A stretch of DNA of 24,778 nt from an uncultured Collinsella sp. (GCA_900542305.1 UQMU01000032.1:1-24778); one strand, 5' to 3'; counted from the first letter of the stretch, positions 1-7,569 are shown. The notes: generated by a model not told the origin, from the sequence alone. A program made the numbers and translations.

Positions 1-13
1 CATGCGAACCTCC
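1..13 (-). promoter_or_regulatory. Ribosome binding site and start codon of the next minus-strand gene (edge)
   Basis: On the minus strand a purine-rich CTGGAGG (around 9-15) is followed by a 5-nt spacer and an ATG at 3-1, exactly at the window edge. This is a good Shine-Dalgarno/start arrangement for a gene downstream of rsmB that continues outside the window. Only the start codon is visible, so the product is unknown. Confidence 0.5.
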
Positions 14-18
14 AGTCC

Positions 19-35
19 GGACCGCTTCACGGTCC
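19..35. other. Short hairpin downstream of rsmB
   Basis: GGACCG (19-24) and CGGTCC (30-35) form a 6-bp perfect stem with a 5-nt loop, between the rsmB stop and the putative start at position 3. No T-tract follows on the minus strand, so it is not a convincing intrinsic terminator. It may be a leader hairpin of the next gene. Confidence 0.35.
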
Positions 36-55
36 AACTTTCTGTCCGCACCCCC

Positions 56-81
56 AAACAGGAACTATTCCACCGCAACTC
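56..81 (-). repeat. Dispersed intergenic motif, copy 1
   Basis: On the minus strand this reads AGTTGCGGTGGAATAG followed by a TTCCTGTTT tail. It matches 22 of 26 positions of 16316-16341 by direct comparison. It lies 27 nt beyond the rsmB stop, in the same strand sense as copy 2, which lies just beyond the cbiJ stop. The core AGTTGCGGTG recurs a third time, on the plus strand at 16274. Function unknown. Confidence 0.55.
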
Positions 82-107
82 AGGGATGCAAGTCCTCCTT
101 GTGCCAA

Positions 108-1508
108 TTATGTACGGACCAGCCTGGCGCAGAAGTGGCCGTCGTAGGAGTCGGCGTTTACCGGCACGCTTTGGAAGAGGTCTCGTTCGTTCTGGCGTAC
201 GGATACGAGTTTCTTGGCCTGATCGAACTCGGGGAGTTGCAGAATCTGTGCCTCAGAAAGCGGTGCCACGCTAAAGCCAGCACCCTCGGGAGAAGCAAGG
301 AACGCGTTCACGACCTGCGTGTTCTCCTCGTCGAAGACCGAGCACGTTGCATAGATGAGCTCACCGCCGGCAGCCACGCGCGCAGCAGCCTCCTTGAGCA
401 TCGTCAACTGAAGTCTGGGCAACTCGGTCGTAGCGTCGTTCTCGGACAGACGCCACGGGATCTCGGGGTGACGGCGCATGGTGCCGGTGCCCGAGCACGG
501 CGCATCGATAAATACCGTGTCGAACTTAACCGGCTTGCCAAGCATGGCATCAAACGATGTCAGTACTTCATCAAGCTCGCAGGCATCACCCGAGACGGTT
601 CGCACCCCCTTGATGCCCGCCTTATGCAGGCGTGCGAGATTTAGATCGCACTTACGGTCGTGCAGATCGAGCGCAGTATGCTGACGCTCATAACCGGCAC
701 GCTTGGCCTGACACATCATCACATAGGTCTTGGTACCACGACCGGCACCAATCTCAAGGCAGCTTCCGGGACGCGTGGCGGCCGTGGCGATAAGCTGCGC
801 GTTGAGGTCAGATGCCACCGCAGCAGCGCGCTCAAACACACCAGACGCAACGGTGACCTGAGCATCGACCGGCGCGTGACAGCCCGGAAAGACAGGCGCG
901 ACGAGCTGTGAGATATACGGATCAGGCTTAGTCGCGAAGGCGTTCTCGTGCAGGGCGAGCGGCGCAGGTGCCAGATTGCCGGCAAAGTTGAGCGCGCCCT
1001 CAGGCGAGTCGAACGATGCCATAATGCGAGCGCACAGCCAACGCGGCAGTCCCATCAGGCGCGACAGACGAACCAAGCGTCGCTCAGACTCATCCACATC
1101 GGACGCAGTAGCAAAGTCCTCAACGTTGTCCGCGACCTTATGCAGCACGGCATTGGCCAAGCCAGCGGCGGACTTAGCACCGCAGCGAACCAGCTCAACA
1201 CCCTGACTTACGGCAACGCGGCCAGGCGTATGCAGATAAAGCATCTCGAAGGCCGAGATACGAAGCGCCATGCGAACACGCGGCGCAACCTTTTTGGGCT
1301 TATCGAAAAACTGATCGAGCAGTTCGTCCAAAATACCCTGCGTGGCGGCAACACCCAGTGCCAAGCGGGCGGCAAAGGCGGAATCGCGCTGGTCAATAGC
1401 CTTGGCCGATGCGCGAGAGGACAGCACGTCACGCGCATACATGCCGCGGCGATCGGCCTCCATTAGCACATCGAGCGCAAGCTTGCGCGCGGGAGACAAC
1501 TTGCTCAT
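108..1508 (-). CDS. rsmB: 16S rRNA (cytosine-967-C5)-methyltransferase RsmB
   Basis: A protein of 466 aa that methylates C967 of 16S rRNA using S-adenosylmethionine. The N-terminal ~140 residues form a NusB-like RNA-binding domain, and the C-terminal half is a Rossmann methyltransferase. Motif IV is intact (FIDAPCSGTGTMRRHPEIPW) and motif VI carries the catalytic cysteine in YATCSVFDEEN. Motif I reads LEIGAGRGTKT instead of the usual LDxCAAPGGKT-like form, which is divergent. ATG 1508 is chosen because it begins MSKLSPARKLAL and overlaps the fmt stop in an ATGA, implying translational coupling. A further in-frame ATG at 1556 lies deep inside fmt and is unlikely. It is the last gene of the priA-def-fmt-rsmB run. 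Confidence 0.93.
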   Translation of the reverse strand: MSKLSPARKLALDVLMEADRRGMYARDVLSSRASAKAIDQRDSAFAARLALGVAATQGILDELLDQFFDKPKKVAPRVRMALRISAFEMLYLHTPGRVAVSQGVELVRCGAKSAAGLANAVLHKVADNVEDFATASDVDESERRLVRLSRLMGLPRWLCARIMASFDSPEGALNFAGNLAPAPLALHENAFATKPDPYISQLVAPVFPGCHAPVDAQVTVASGVFERAAAVASDLNAQLIATAATRPGSCLEIGAGRGTKTYVMMCQAKRAGYERQHTALDLHDRKCDLNLARLHKAGIKGVRTVSGDACELDEVLTSFDAMLGKPVKFDTVFIDAPCSGTGTMRRHPEIPWRLSENDATTELPRLQLTMLKEAAARVAAGGELIYATCSVFDEENTQVVNAFLASPEGAGFSVAPLSEAQILQLPEFDQAKKLVSVRQNERDLFQSVPVNADSYDGHFCARLVRT

Positions 1509-2425
1509 GACAAAACACCCCAGATAAGATCGGCACCCTGCAGGCCAGCAGCCCAAGCAGAAGCGGCCATAGCACGTTTGCCATCGGGCTTAACCTCGAG
1601 CAGCTCAACCGCGCCATCGGAAAGACCAAGGTAAACACGCTTGGCCTTAACGAGAACCTGTCCCTCGCCAAGCAACACATCAGCCGGCGCAGCATCGAGC
1701 ACGCGCACGGTCTTGCCGGCAATCACGCAACGAGCAGGCGCGGTATCGGACGAAGCAAGCACATGACGCACACAATCGAGCGCCGCCATCTGCGGATCTA
1801 GACGCATCTCCTGCTTAGAAATCTTGGCGGCATGGGTAACAAGCGACTCATCCTGTTCAGTCCACACGGCAGTACCATCGGCAAGGGAAGGAAGCGTATC
1901 GGCAAGCAACTTGCCGCCAAGCTCAGCAAGCTCCATGGTCAGCTCCTCAGCATGCTTACCGGCAACCGACGTGGAAGCCTGAGCACAATAAGCACCAGTA
2001 TCCACGCCATGCCCAATACGCATAATGGAAACGCCAGCGACCTCATCGCCAGCAAGAATCGCACGCTGAATAGGAGCAGCCCCACGCCAACGAGGCAGCA
2101 AGGACGCATGAACATTCACAATACCAAGCGGCGCCATATGCAGCACCTCATCGGGCAAAATGCAACCATAAGCAGCCACACAGAAAATGTCAGCCTGGGC
2201 AGCCTGGAGTGCCTCAACAACCTCAGGCGTCATACGATTAGCCTCAATAACCGGCAACCCCAGCTCAAGCACCTTAGCCTTAACAGGAGACGGCTCCAGC
2301 TTCTTACCACGCCCACGAACAGCATCTGGACGAGTAACAACAAGCGCAATCTCATTCCCAGCCTCGACGAGCGAAGTCAAAGAAGGCACAGCAAAACCAG
2401 GCGTACCCATAAACACAATACGCAT
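1505..2425 (-). CDS. fmt: Methionyl-tRNA formyltransferase
   Basis: A protein of 306 aa that transfers the formyl group from 10-formyl-tetrahydrofolate to initiator Met-tRNA. It starts MRIVFMGTPGFAVPSL, typical for the family. The folate-binding and catalytic segment NVHASLLPRWRGAAPIQRAI is intact and is followed by MRIGHGVDTGAY. The C-terminal tRNA-binding beta domain occupies roughly residues 205-306. The start at 2425 has a GAGGAG ribosome-binding sequence about 10 nt upstream; the extension to 2449 would swallow that sequence. Formylation pairs with the deformylase encoded upstream. The 322-nt gap to def is unusual for this otherwise compact run and contains a large palindrome. Confidence 0.96.
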   Translation of the reverse strand: MRIVFMGTPGFAVPSLTSLVEAGNEIALVVTRPDAVRGRGKKLEPSPVKAKVLELGLPVIEANRMTPEVVEALQAAQADIFCVAAYGCILPDEVLHMAPLGIVNVHASLLPRWRGAAPIQRAILAGDEVAGVSIMRIGHGVDTGAYCAQASTSVAGKHAEELTMELAELGGKLLADTLPSLADGTAVWTEQDESLVTHAAKISKQEMRLDPQMAALDCVRHVLASSDTAPARCVIAGKTVRVLDAAPADVLLGEGQVLVKAKRVYLGLSDGAVELLEVKPDGKRAMAASAWAAGLQGADLIWGVLS

Positions 2426-2747
2426 AAAAGTTAGTCTCCTCTCAACCAAAGCCGAGACGGCTACAATGAACAGCGGAAAGCCAAGTCACCAGCCCATCCG
2501 CAATAACAATTCAACAAGAACAAATATACCCAAAACCAAAGAAAGAGCCGCAATAAAAGCAGCTCTCTCAGCAAAGCACCTATCAGCAAAGACGCCCTTC
2601 CCTGGCCCGATGGCACCCGGGCGAGACAAGCAGCGTCAACGTAGTCCCCGGGGTGCCCGCCTATATCGTCCCGCGCGCAGTTTCGCAGCGCAGCGAGAAT
2701 GTTTGAGCACGGGATGATATAGGCGGGCGCCCCGGGGACGGACAAAC
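2426..2747. other. def-fmt intergenic region
   Basis: This 322-nt spacer sits inside a same-strand gene run. Its right half is the 2644-2739 palindrome. Its left half (2464-2640) is A-rich on the plus strand, hence T-rich on the minus strand. On the minus strand a TTG at 2589, preceded by GGAAGGG about 5 nt away, could open a 42-aa reading frame ending at 2461, with a long L/F/W-rich stretch that resembles one membrane helix. Base composition alone could generate this, so it is not called as a gene. No clear promoter was identified for fmt. Confidence 0.5.
2644..2739. repeat. Large REP-like palindrome between def and fmt
   Basis: Arms 2644-2673 and 2710-2739 are 30 nt each and pair at 28 of 30 positions around a 36-nt centre. 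The two exceptions (2654/2729 and 2668/2715) are G-T pairs, so a plus-strand transcript would pair all 30 positions by wobble, while the minus-strand transcript has two A-C mismatches. The outer ends are GTCCCCGGGG and CCCCGGGGAC. GGGGAC-ended palindromes of this kind resemble repeats mobilised by REP-associated tyrosine transposases; that link is inference, and no transposase is in the window. Confidence 0.75.
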
Positions 2748-3284
2748 CTACTCCGTCTCGCCCGGTCGAGCGCCGCGGGCCAGGGCGTCCTGGTACTCCT
2801 TGACTGCCTTGATCCTCTGCATCGGCTTCAGTCGCTCGAACATGGTGTTGCCGTGCAGATGGTCGATCTCGTGCTGCAAGCACACGCAGAATAAATCGCC
2901 CGAGGCCTCGTAGCGAATCAGGTTGGCGTCCAGGTCATACGCCTCGACGACGACATGGTCGGGACGCTCGATCTCACAGCTAATGCCAGGAATGGAAAGG
3001 CAGCCCTCGCTAAAGGGCACCAGATGGTCGCTCTGCTCAACAATGACAGGGTTGATGAGCACGTACGGGTCGTAGTCGTTTTTGTCGCTGTAGTCGCAGT
3101 CGATGGTGACGAGCTGAATGAGCTCGCCGATCTGCGGGGCAGCTAGGCCGCAACCGCCGTTCTCGAACATCATCTTCTTCATCTTCTCGGCAAGCGCCTC
3201 GATCGCCGGGGTGATCTCCTCGATGACGGCGCACTCCTGGCGCAGACGAGGGTCGGGCGACAGTACGATTCCGTTGGCTTCCAT
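2748..3284 (-). CDS. def: Peptide deformylase
   Basis: A metalloenzyme of 178 aa that removes the N-formyl group from nascent proteins at the ribosome exit. All three family motifs are present: GCGLAAPQIG, EGCLSIPG (metal-ligand Cys) and QHEIDHLHG (two metal-ligand His and the catalytic Glu). Two ATGs are possible, at 3290 and 3284. AAAGGA ends directly against the 3290 ATG but stands 5 nt before the 3284 ATG, so 3284 (MEANGIVLSPDP) is preferred. The gene begins 18 nt after the priA stop and is followed by the palindrome-bearing spacer before fmt. Confidence 0.96.
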   Translation of the reverse strand: MEANGIVLSPDPRLRQECAVIEEITPAIEALAEKMKKMMFENGGCGLAAPQIGELIQLVTIDCDYSDKNDYDPYVLINPVIVEQSDHLVPFSEGCLSIPGISCEIERPDHVVVEAYDLDANLIRYEASGDLFCVCLQHEIDHLHGNTMFERLKPMQRIKAVKEYQDALARGARPGETE

Positions 3285-3302
3285 GGCCATCCTTTCGGGT
3301 TG

Positions 3303-5744
3303 TTACATCAAATCATAGGCGTCGACGTCAACGCTCACGCTCACGCCACGCACGGAGCCCACCTCTTTGAGGCAGGCGTCGATATCATCAGAGACATGGT
3401 ACCCTACCGGCGACTTCACAAGCAGATGGAAGCGGTAACGGTCCTTGGCTCTCTCGATTACACACGAAGCCGGGCCCAGTACCTGCGGCACGGCACTCCC
3501 CGCCCGCAAAAAGTCGGGCGCGGCGGCATGCCAGCGGCGCTTGAGGAGCTTCGCGATGCGCCCGATGCAGTCCTGCGCATCGACTCGATTCGCCGACCAC
3601 ACCAGGATGTTAACCAGACGCACAAAGGGCGGATAAAGCGCGTCGCGGCGCTGGTCCAGGTCGTAGTCGGTAAAGATCGAGCGGTCGTGCTCGGCGACGG
3701 CGCGAATGACCGGGTCCTCGGGCAGGTAGGTTTGGATGATGACCTCGCCGGGGCGGTCGCCGCGGCCGGCGCGACCCGCAACCTGTTCCAGCAGATCGTA
3801 GGCGCGCTCCCCTGCTCTAAAATCGGGCAGTTTGAGGGCAAAGTCGGCATTGACCACGCCTACGAGCGTGACCTCGGGAAAGTCGAGGCCCTTGGCGATC
3901 ATCTGAGTGCCCAACAGCACGGCGCAATCGGCGGCATCGAACTGTTCGAGCAACTTTTTGTGCGCGTCCTTACCGCGCGTGGAATCGGCATCCATGCGGA
4001 TGATGGCGACGTCCTCGGGCAGCATCTGGTGCAGCGCGTCCTCGATCTGCTGTGTGCCCAGACCCATCTTGGCCAGGTAGCGACTACCGCACTTGGGGCA
4101 ACGGCTCGTGGGCGCCGGATAGGGCTGCACGCGCCATGACGATCCGCAGGTGTGGCACTGCAGTGTGTGCGTGCGCTCGTGGTACGTGAGCGCGGTAGAA
4201 CAGTGGTTGCAGGTGGGAACGCAGCCGCACTCGCGGCACATCAAGAAGGGCGCAAAGCCGCGACGATTATGGAGCAGCACGGCCTTCTCGCGGCGTTCGA
4301 CAACGCGCTCCAAGCCTTCCATCAGCGGTTTTGAGAACATGGATCGGCTGCCGTGCGAGAACTCGCGACGCAGGTCGGCGATGCGGACTGTGGGCAAGAC
4401 CGCGCGTCCGGGGCGCTCGGGCATCTCGACGCGCGTCCAGGTGGCACCGTTATTCGTGCCACGGCGGCAGCGGTCGAGCGCCTCGGCAGAAGGCGTGGCG
4501 GAACCCAGCACGAGCGGACAACGATAGCGGCGCGCCATCTCGGCCGCAACCTCGCGCGCATGGTAGCGCGGGCTGGAGCCCTGTTTGTAGCTCGTCTCGT
4601 GCTCCTCGTCGATAATGATGAGGCCCAGATCACTGAGCGGGCAAAAGAGCGCCGAACGTGCGCCGACGACCACGCGGGCCGCACCGCTGGCGACCATGTC
4701 CCACTGGTCCAGACGCTCACCGGCCGAGAGGCGCGAGTGGAAGACCGCGACCGTCTCGCCAAAGCGCGAACGGAAGCGGCCGACGGTTTGTGCCGTCAGT
4801 GAAATCTCAGGCACGAGCACGCAGGCCGAGCGGCCGGCTGCCAGCACGCGCTCAATCGCCGAAAGGTAGACCTCAGTTTTGCCGGAGCCGGTCACGCCGT
4901 CCACAAGGACCACGTCACCGTGAGCGTCCAGGCGGGCGCGCTCAATCTGCGCGAGCGCCTGCTGCTGGCCATTGGTGAGTGCCACCGGGGCCTTGCCGCT
5001 TGCCGAAGACAGTGTGGTCTGCTCGCTGCAGCCACGCCAGGCGCGACGCTCTTCCACCACCACGACGCCGCGTTTTTCGAGCGCCTTGATGGTCGCCGAC
5101 ATGCTGTTATAGAGCAGGTTGAGGTCGCGCGTCGTGACCGGGCCGCATTGGAGCGCCTCGATGAGCTGACGTTGGCGAACCGCTGTCTTGGGCGGCGTGT
5201 AGTCGAAACCCTCGGGCGTGAGCATGACCCAGCGGTTTTGGATAGGCTTGACGGCGGGGCGCTCAACCGTCCACACGCCGTCATCGCCCTTGACCACGCG
5301 CGGACTTCCACCCGGGGGCAAGAACAAACGCAGGCACTCGGAAAGCGTCGCGACATACTCGCGGCTCATCCAGCGTGCGATACGGGCAGCCTCGACAGTA
5401 AAGAGCGGTTTGCTGAGGATAGCCTCGATGGGCTTGATGCGTGCGGGGTCGAGGGCGATGTTGCCTTGTAGGTCGCCCAGCTCAGGCGCAATGTCGACAA
5501 TATAGCCCGCGGCGGCACGGTTACCAAAGTGGACCAGGACCGTTGATCCGATCTGTGCTTCGCTAGCAAGAGGTTGAGGAATGCCATAGGCAAACGGCTC
5601 GGACAGCGCACGCGTTGGGATGTCGAGAACCACGCTCGCATAGGCGGCGATGGGCTCGGGCTGCGCCGGGGCGGCGGCAGGAGCCGCGGACTTCGGAGCT
5701 TCCTCCGGTTCCGGCGAACCAAACAGCGAAAGTTGCTCGACCAT
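3303..5744 (-). CDS. priA: Primosomal protein N' (replication restart helicase PriA)
   Basis: A protein of 813 aa: a 3'-to-5' superfamily 2 DNA helicase that recognises stalled forks and reloads the replisome. The order is a ~30-residue N-terminal extension, 3'-end-binding and winged-helix domains, Walker A GVTGSGKTEVYL (~residue 285), DEEH box (~379), a zinc module with CRECGCVPTCNHC then CHTC and CPKCG (~500-555), and the PriA-specific PDFRAGERAYDLLEQVAGRA segment (~650). No key residue is missing. AGGAGGTG lies about 8 nt upstream of ATG 5744. Residues 4-8 are QLSLF, identical to the bacterial sliding-clamp-binding consensus, followed by a Pro/Ala/Glu-rich linker; this is unusual for PriA. 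It is the first gene after the gltX terminator. Confidence 0.97.
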   Translation of the reverse strand: MVEQLSLFGSPEPEEAPKSAAPAAAPAQPEPIAAYASVVLDIPTRALSEPFAYGIPQPLASEAQIGSTVLVHFGNRAAAGYIVDIAPELGDLQGNIALDPARIKPIEAILSKPLFTVEAARIARWMSREYVATLSECLRLFLPPGGSPRVVKGDDGVWTVERPAVKPIQNRWVMLTPEGFDYTPPKTAVRQRQLIEALQCGPVTTRDLNLLYNSMSATIKALEKRGVVVVEERRAWRGCSEQTTLSSASGKAPVALTNGQQQALAQIERARLDAHGDVVLVDGVTGSGKTEVYLSAIERVLAAGRSACVLVPEISLTAQTVGRFRSRFGETVAVFHSRLSAGERLDQWDMVASGAARVVVGARSALFCPLSDLGLIIIDEEHETSYKQGSSPRYHAREVAAEMARRYRCPLVLGSATPSAEALDRCRRGTNNGATWTRVEMPERPGRAVLPTVRIADLRREFSHGSRSMFSKPLMEGLERVVERREKAVLLHNRRGFAPFLMCRECGCVPTCNHCSTALTYHERTHTLQCHTCGSSWRVQPYPAPTSRCPKCGSRYLAKMGLGTQQIEDALHQMLPEDVAIIRMDADSTRGKDAHKKLLEQFDAADCAVLLGTQMIAKGLDFPEVTLVGVVNADFALKLPDFRAGERAYDLLEQVAGRAGRGDRPGEVIIQTYLPEDPVIRAVAEHDRSIFTDYDLDQRRDALYPPFVRLVNILVWSANRVDAQDCIGRIAKLLKRRWHAAAPDFLRAGSAVPQVLGPASCVIERAKDRYRFHLLVKSPVGYHVSDDIDACLKEVGSVRGVSVSVDVDAYDLM

Positions 5745-5773
5745 GGCCCCAGCACCTCCTATCCCATACGTCT

Positions 5774-5809
5774 ACAGAAACAAGAGCCCCGCTCGGGTGA
5801 ACGGGGCTC
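5774..5809 (-). terminator. Intrinsic terminator of gltX
   Basis: Minus-strand GAGCCCCG (5809-5802) pairs with CGGGGCTC (5791-5784): 8 perfect base pairs with a 10-nt loop, followed by TTGTTTCTG. It lies 23 nt past the gltX stop. The stem ends about 40 nt before the priA start, so priA either has a very short leader with its own promoter or depends on read-through. Confidence 0.8.
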
Positions 5810-5832
5810 GGATACATACGTTTGCGCAGCGA

Positions 5833-7308
5833 TTACAGCGCCATCGTGCGGGCGCGGTCGATGCGCGCCAAGCAATCGTCGCGGCCGACGAGTGCCATGG
5901 TCTCGCCCAACGGAGGGCTCACCATGTTGCCGCAAACGGCGACGCGCACGGCCTGGAACACCACGCGCTTCTTAAGGTCCATCTGCTCGGGCAACGGCTC
6001 AAGCGCAGCGTCGATGTTGGCAGCCGTCCACTCGTCCACGCCCTCGAGCGCGCCCTTGGCGGCATCCAGAATGGCACCCATGCCATCCTTGGCCAGGCCC
6101 TTGTTTACGGATTTCTCGTCATACTCGAGCGTCTCGGCCGTGGCAAAGATGGGGGCGGCGACGGCCACGGCGTCGGCCGGCATCTTGGTGCGCGGCTTGA
6201 CGATGGCGGCAAGCGCATCAATCCAGTCCTCGCCGTACTCGACGTTACCCTCGATGAGACCCGCCTCGTGCAGCTCGGGGACCATGATCTCGTCGGCAAA
6301 CTGAGCATCGGACATGCCATTGATGTACTCGGCGTTGACCCAGTCGAGCTTCTTGGGATCGAAGGTCGCCGGGTTCTTGGAGATGCGGTCGAGCGAGAAC
6401 TTGCTGGCCAGGACATCGCGCGGGATGATTGTAGTCTCGCCGTCGAGCGACCAGCCGAGCAGCGCCAGGTAGTTGACGAAGGCGTCGGACAGGTAACCGG
6501 CATCGCGGTACTCCTCCACCGAGGTGGCGCCGTGGCGCTTGGAGAGCTTCTTGCCGTCGGCGCCCAGAATCATGGAGATGTGGGCGAACGTGGGCACGGG
6601 CGCGCCGAGGGCCTCGTAGACCATGACCTGGCGCGGGGTGTTGGACAGGTGGTCGTCGCCGCGGATGACATGGGTGATCTTCATCATGGCGTCGTCGACG
6701 ACGGTCGCGAAGTTGTACGTGGGCGTGCCGTCGGAGCGGAAGATGACAAAGTCGTCGAGCTCCTTGGCGTCGAAGGTCACCTCGCCGTGGACGGCATCGT
6801 GGATGACGACGTCGCCACGGTCCTCGGGCACCTTGATGCGCAGGACGTAGGGCTCGCCGGCCTCGATGCGGCGACGGGCCTCCTCGGGATCAAGATCGCG
6901 GCAGCGGCGCTGATAGCCCTGGAAGGGGTCCTTGCGCTCCTGCGCGGCCTTGCGATCAGCCTCGAGCTGCTCCTTGGTGCAGAAGCAGGGATAGGCCTTG
7001 CCCTCGTCCCAGAGCTTCTGAGCGGCCTGCTTGTACAGGTCCAGGCGCTCGGTCTGAGCGTAGGGGCCATAGTCGCCGCCCACCTCGGGACCCTCGTCCC
7101 AGTCCAGGCCCAGCCAACGCATGGCGCGCAAGATGATCTGCGTGTTCTCGTCGGTGGAACGGGTGGGGTCGGTGTCGTCGATGCGCAGGATGAACGTGCC
7201 GCCGTTTGCGCGGGCAAAAGCCCAGTTATAGATAGCGGTGCGGGCGCCGCCGATGTGCAGCTTGCCCGTGGGTGAGGGTGCAAAGCGGACGCGAACGTCT
7301 GATGCCAT
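5833..7308 (-). CDS. gltX: Glutamyl-tRNA synthetase
   Basis: A class I aminoacyl-tRNA synthetase of 491 aa that charges tRNA with glutamate. The HIGH-type motif is PSPTGKLHIGG (HIGG at residues 18-21), and the KMSKS-type motif is DGKKLSKRHG (~residue 257). A CFCTKEQL segment after the first half of the Rossmann fold fits the zinc-binding insertion of many bacterial GluRS enzymes. The C-terminal ~170 residues are the helical anticodon-binding region. ATG 7308 (MASDVRVRFAPSPTG) is chosen because GAGGAG lies 6 nt upstream; the open frame extending to 7443 runs into the intergenic palindrome and is not coding. Whether the enzyme also charges tRNA-Gln cannot be judged here. Confidence 0.97.
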   Translation of the reverse strand: MASDVRVRFAPSPTGKLHIGGARTAIYNWAFARANGGTFILRIDDTDPTRSTDENTQIILRAMRWLGLDWDEGPEVGGDYGPYAQTERLDLYKQAAQKLWDEGKAYPCFCTKEQLEADRKAAQERKDPFQGYQRRCRDLDPEEARRRIEAGEPYVLRIKVPEDRGDVVIHDAVHGEVTFDAKELDDFVIFRSDGTPTYNFATVVDDAMMKITHVIRGDDHLSNTPRQVMVYEALGAPVPTFAHISMILGADGKKLSKRHGATSVEEYRDAGYLSDAFVNYLALLGWSLDGETTIIPRDVLASKFSLDRISKNPATFDPKKLDWVNAEYINGMSDAQFADEIMVPELHEAGLIEGNVEYGEDWIDALAAIVKPRTKMPADAVAVAAPIFATAETLEYDEKSVNKGLAKDGMGAILDAAKGALEGVDEWTAANIDAALEPLPEQMDLKKRVVFQAVRVAVCGNMVSPPLGETMALVGRDDCLARIDRARTMAL

Positions 7309-7392
7309 GGAAATCTCCTCGATTGCAGGATGGATGTCTAACTGCATCAGTATAAAGCAACAATGCAACCTCCGCACAAAGGGCACCGACCC

Positions 7393-7482
7393 ACTCATTG
7401 GGGACAGACTTAAATGATCAGTCTTTGGGCAACCTGTCGGCACTTAGGCGAGGTTGGTCATTTAAGTCTGTCCCCAATGAGT
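7393..7482. repeat. REP-like palindrome between gltX and metK
   Basis: Arms 7393-7417 and 7458-7482 are 25-nt perfect inverted repeats around a 40-nt centre. After one outer mismatch (7392/7483), three more outer base pairs follow (7389-7391 with 7484-7486). Inside the arms, eight further positions can pair in plus-strand RNA using several G-U wobbles. The arm contains GGGGACAGACTTAAATGA. It shares the GGGGAC/GTCCCC core with the 2644-2739 element but no other similarity was seen. Assignment to a REP family is inference. Confidence 0.8.
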
Positions 7483-7518
7483 AGGTGCGGAAAGGGTGTG
7501 AATGTTTGATTTACGCGC

Positions 7519-7524
7519 TATGAT
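7519..7524 (+). promoter_or_regulatory. metK: Possible -10 box of the metK promoter
   Basis: TATGAT matches the consensus at 5 of 6 positions and lies 68 nt before the metK start. The hexamer about 17 nt upstream is a poor -35. It lies 36 nt to the right of the palindrome arm. Confidence 0.35.
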
Positions 7525-7542
7525 GTGCCCTTGCATAGAGAG

Positions 7543-7569
7543 CCCGGCGGAATGGTAACGGTCGCCGGG
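7543..7569 (+). promoter_or_regulatory. Hairpin in the metK leader
   Basis: CCCGGCG (7543-7549) pairs perfectly with CGCCGGG (7563-7569) around a 13-nt loop. ACACGTTTTT follows, then the AAAGGGG ribosome-binding sequence. The stem plus nearby T-run resembles a weak terminator or attenuator placed just before translation start. The T-run begins 5 nt after the stem, which is late for a classical terminator. Confidence 0.4.

Noticed and set aside
2461..2883. A 140-codon minus-strand frame spanning the end of def and the palindrome
   Set aside because: Its first half overlaps def in another frame and reads through the palindrome. Only the last 42 codons are considered, as a weak separate candidate.
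3300..4139. A 279-codon plus-strand open frame starting beside def
   Set aside because: It is antisense to the C-terminal part of priA, and its translation shows no family features.
5650..7275. A 541-codon plus-strand open frame
   Set aside because: It is antisense to gltX, has no recognisable domain and has the composition of a reverse-strand shadow. GltX is complete and unambiguous on the minus strand.
7309..7443. An N-terminal extension of GltX to 7443
   Set aside because: It would translate part of the palindrome. The family start MASDVRVRFAPSPTG has its own ribosome-binding site.
7393..7482. A SAM riboswitch or T-box upstream of metK/gltX
   Set aside because: The palindrome has simple symmetric arms without the multi-helix junctions or conserved loops of those RNAs, and it lies upstream of the likely metK -10.
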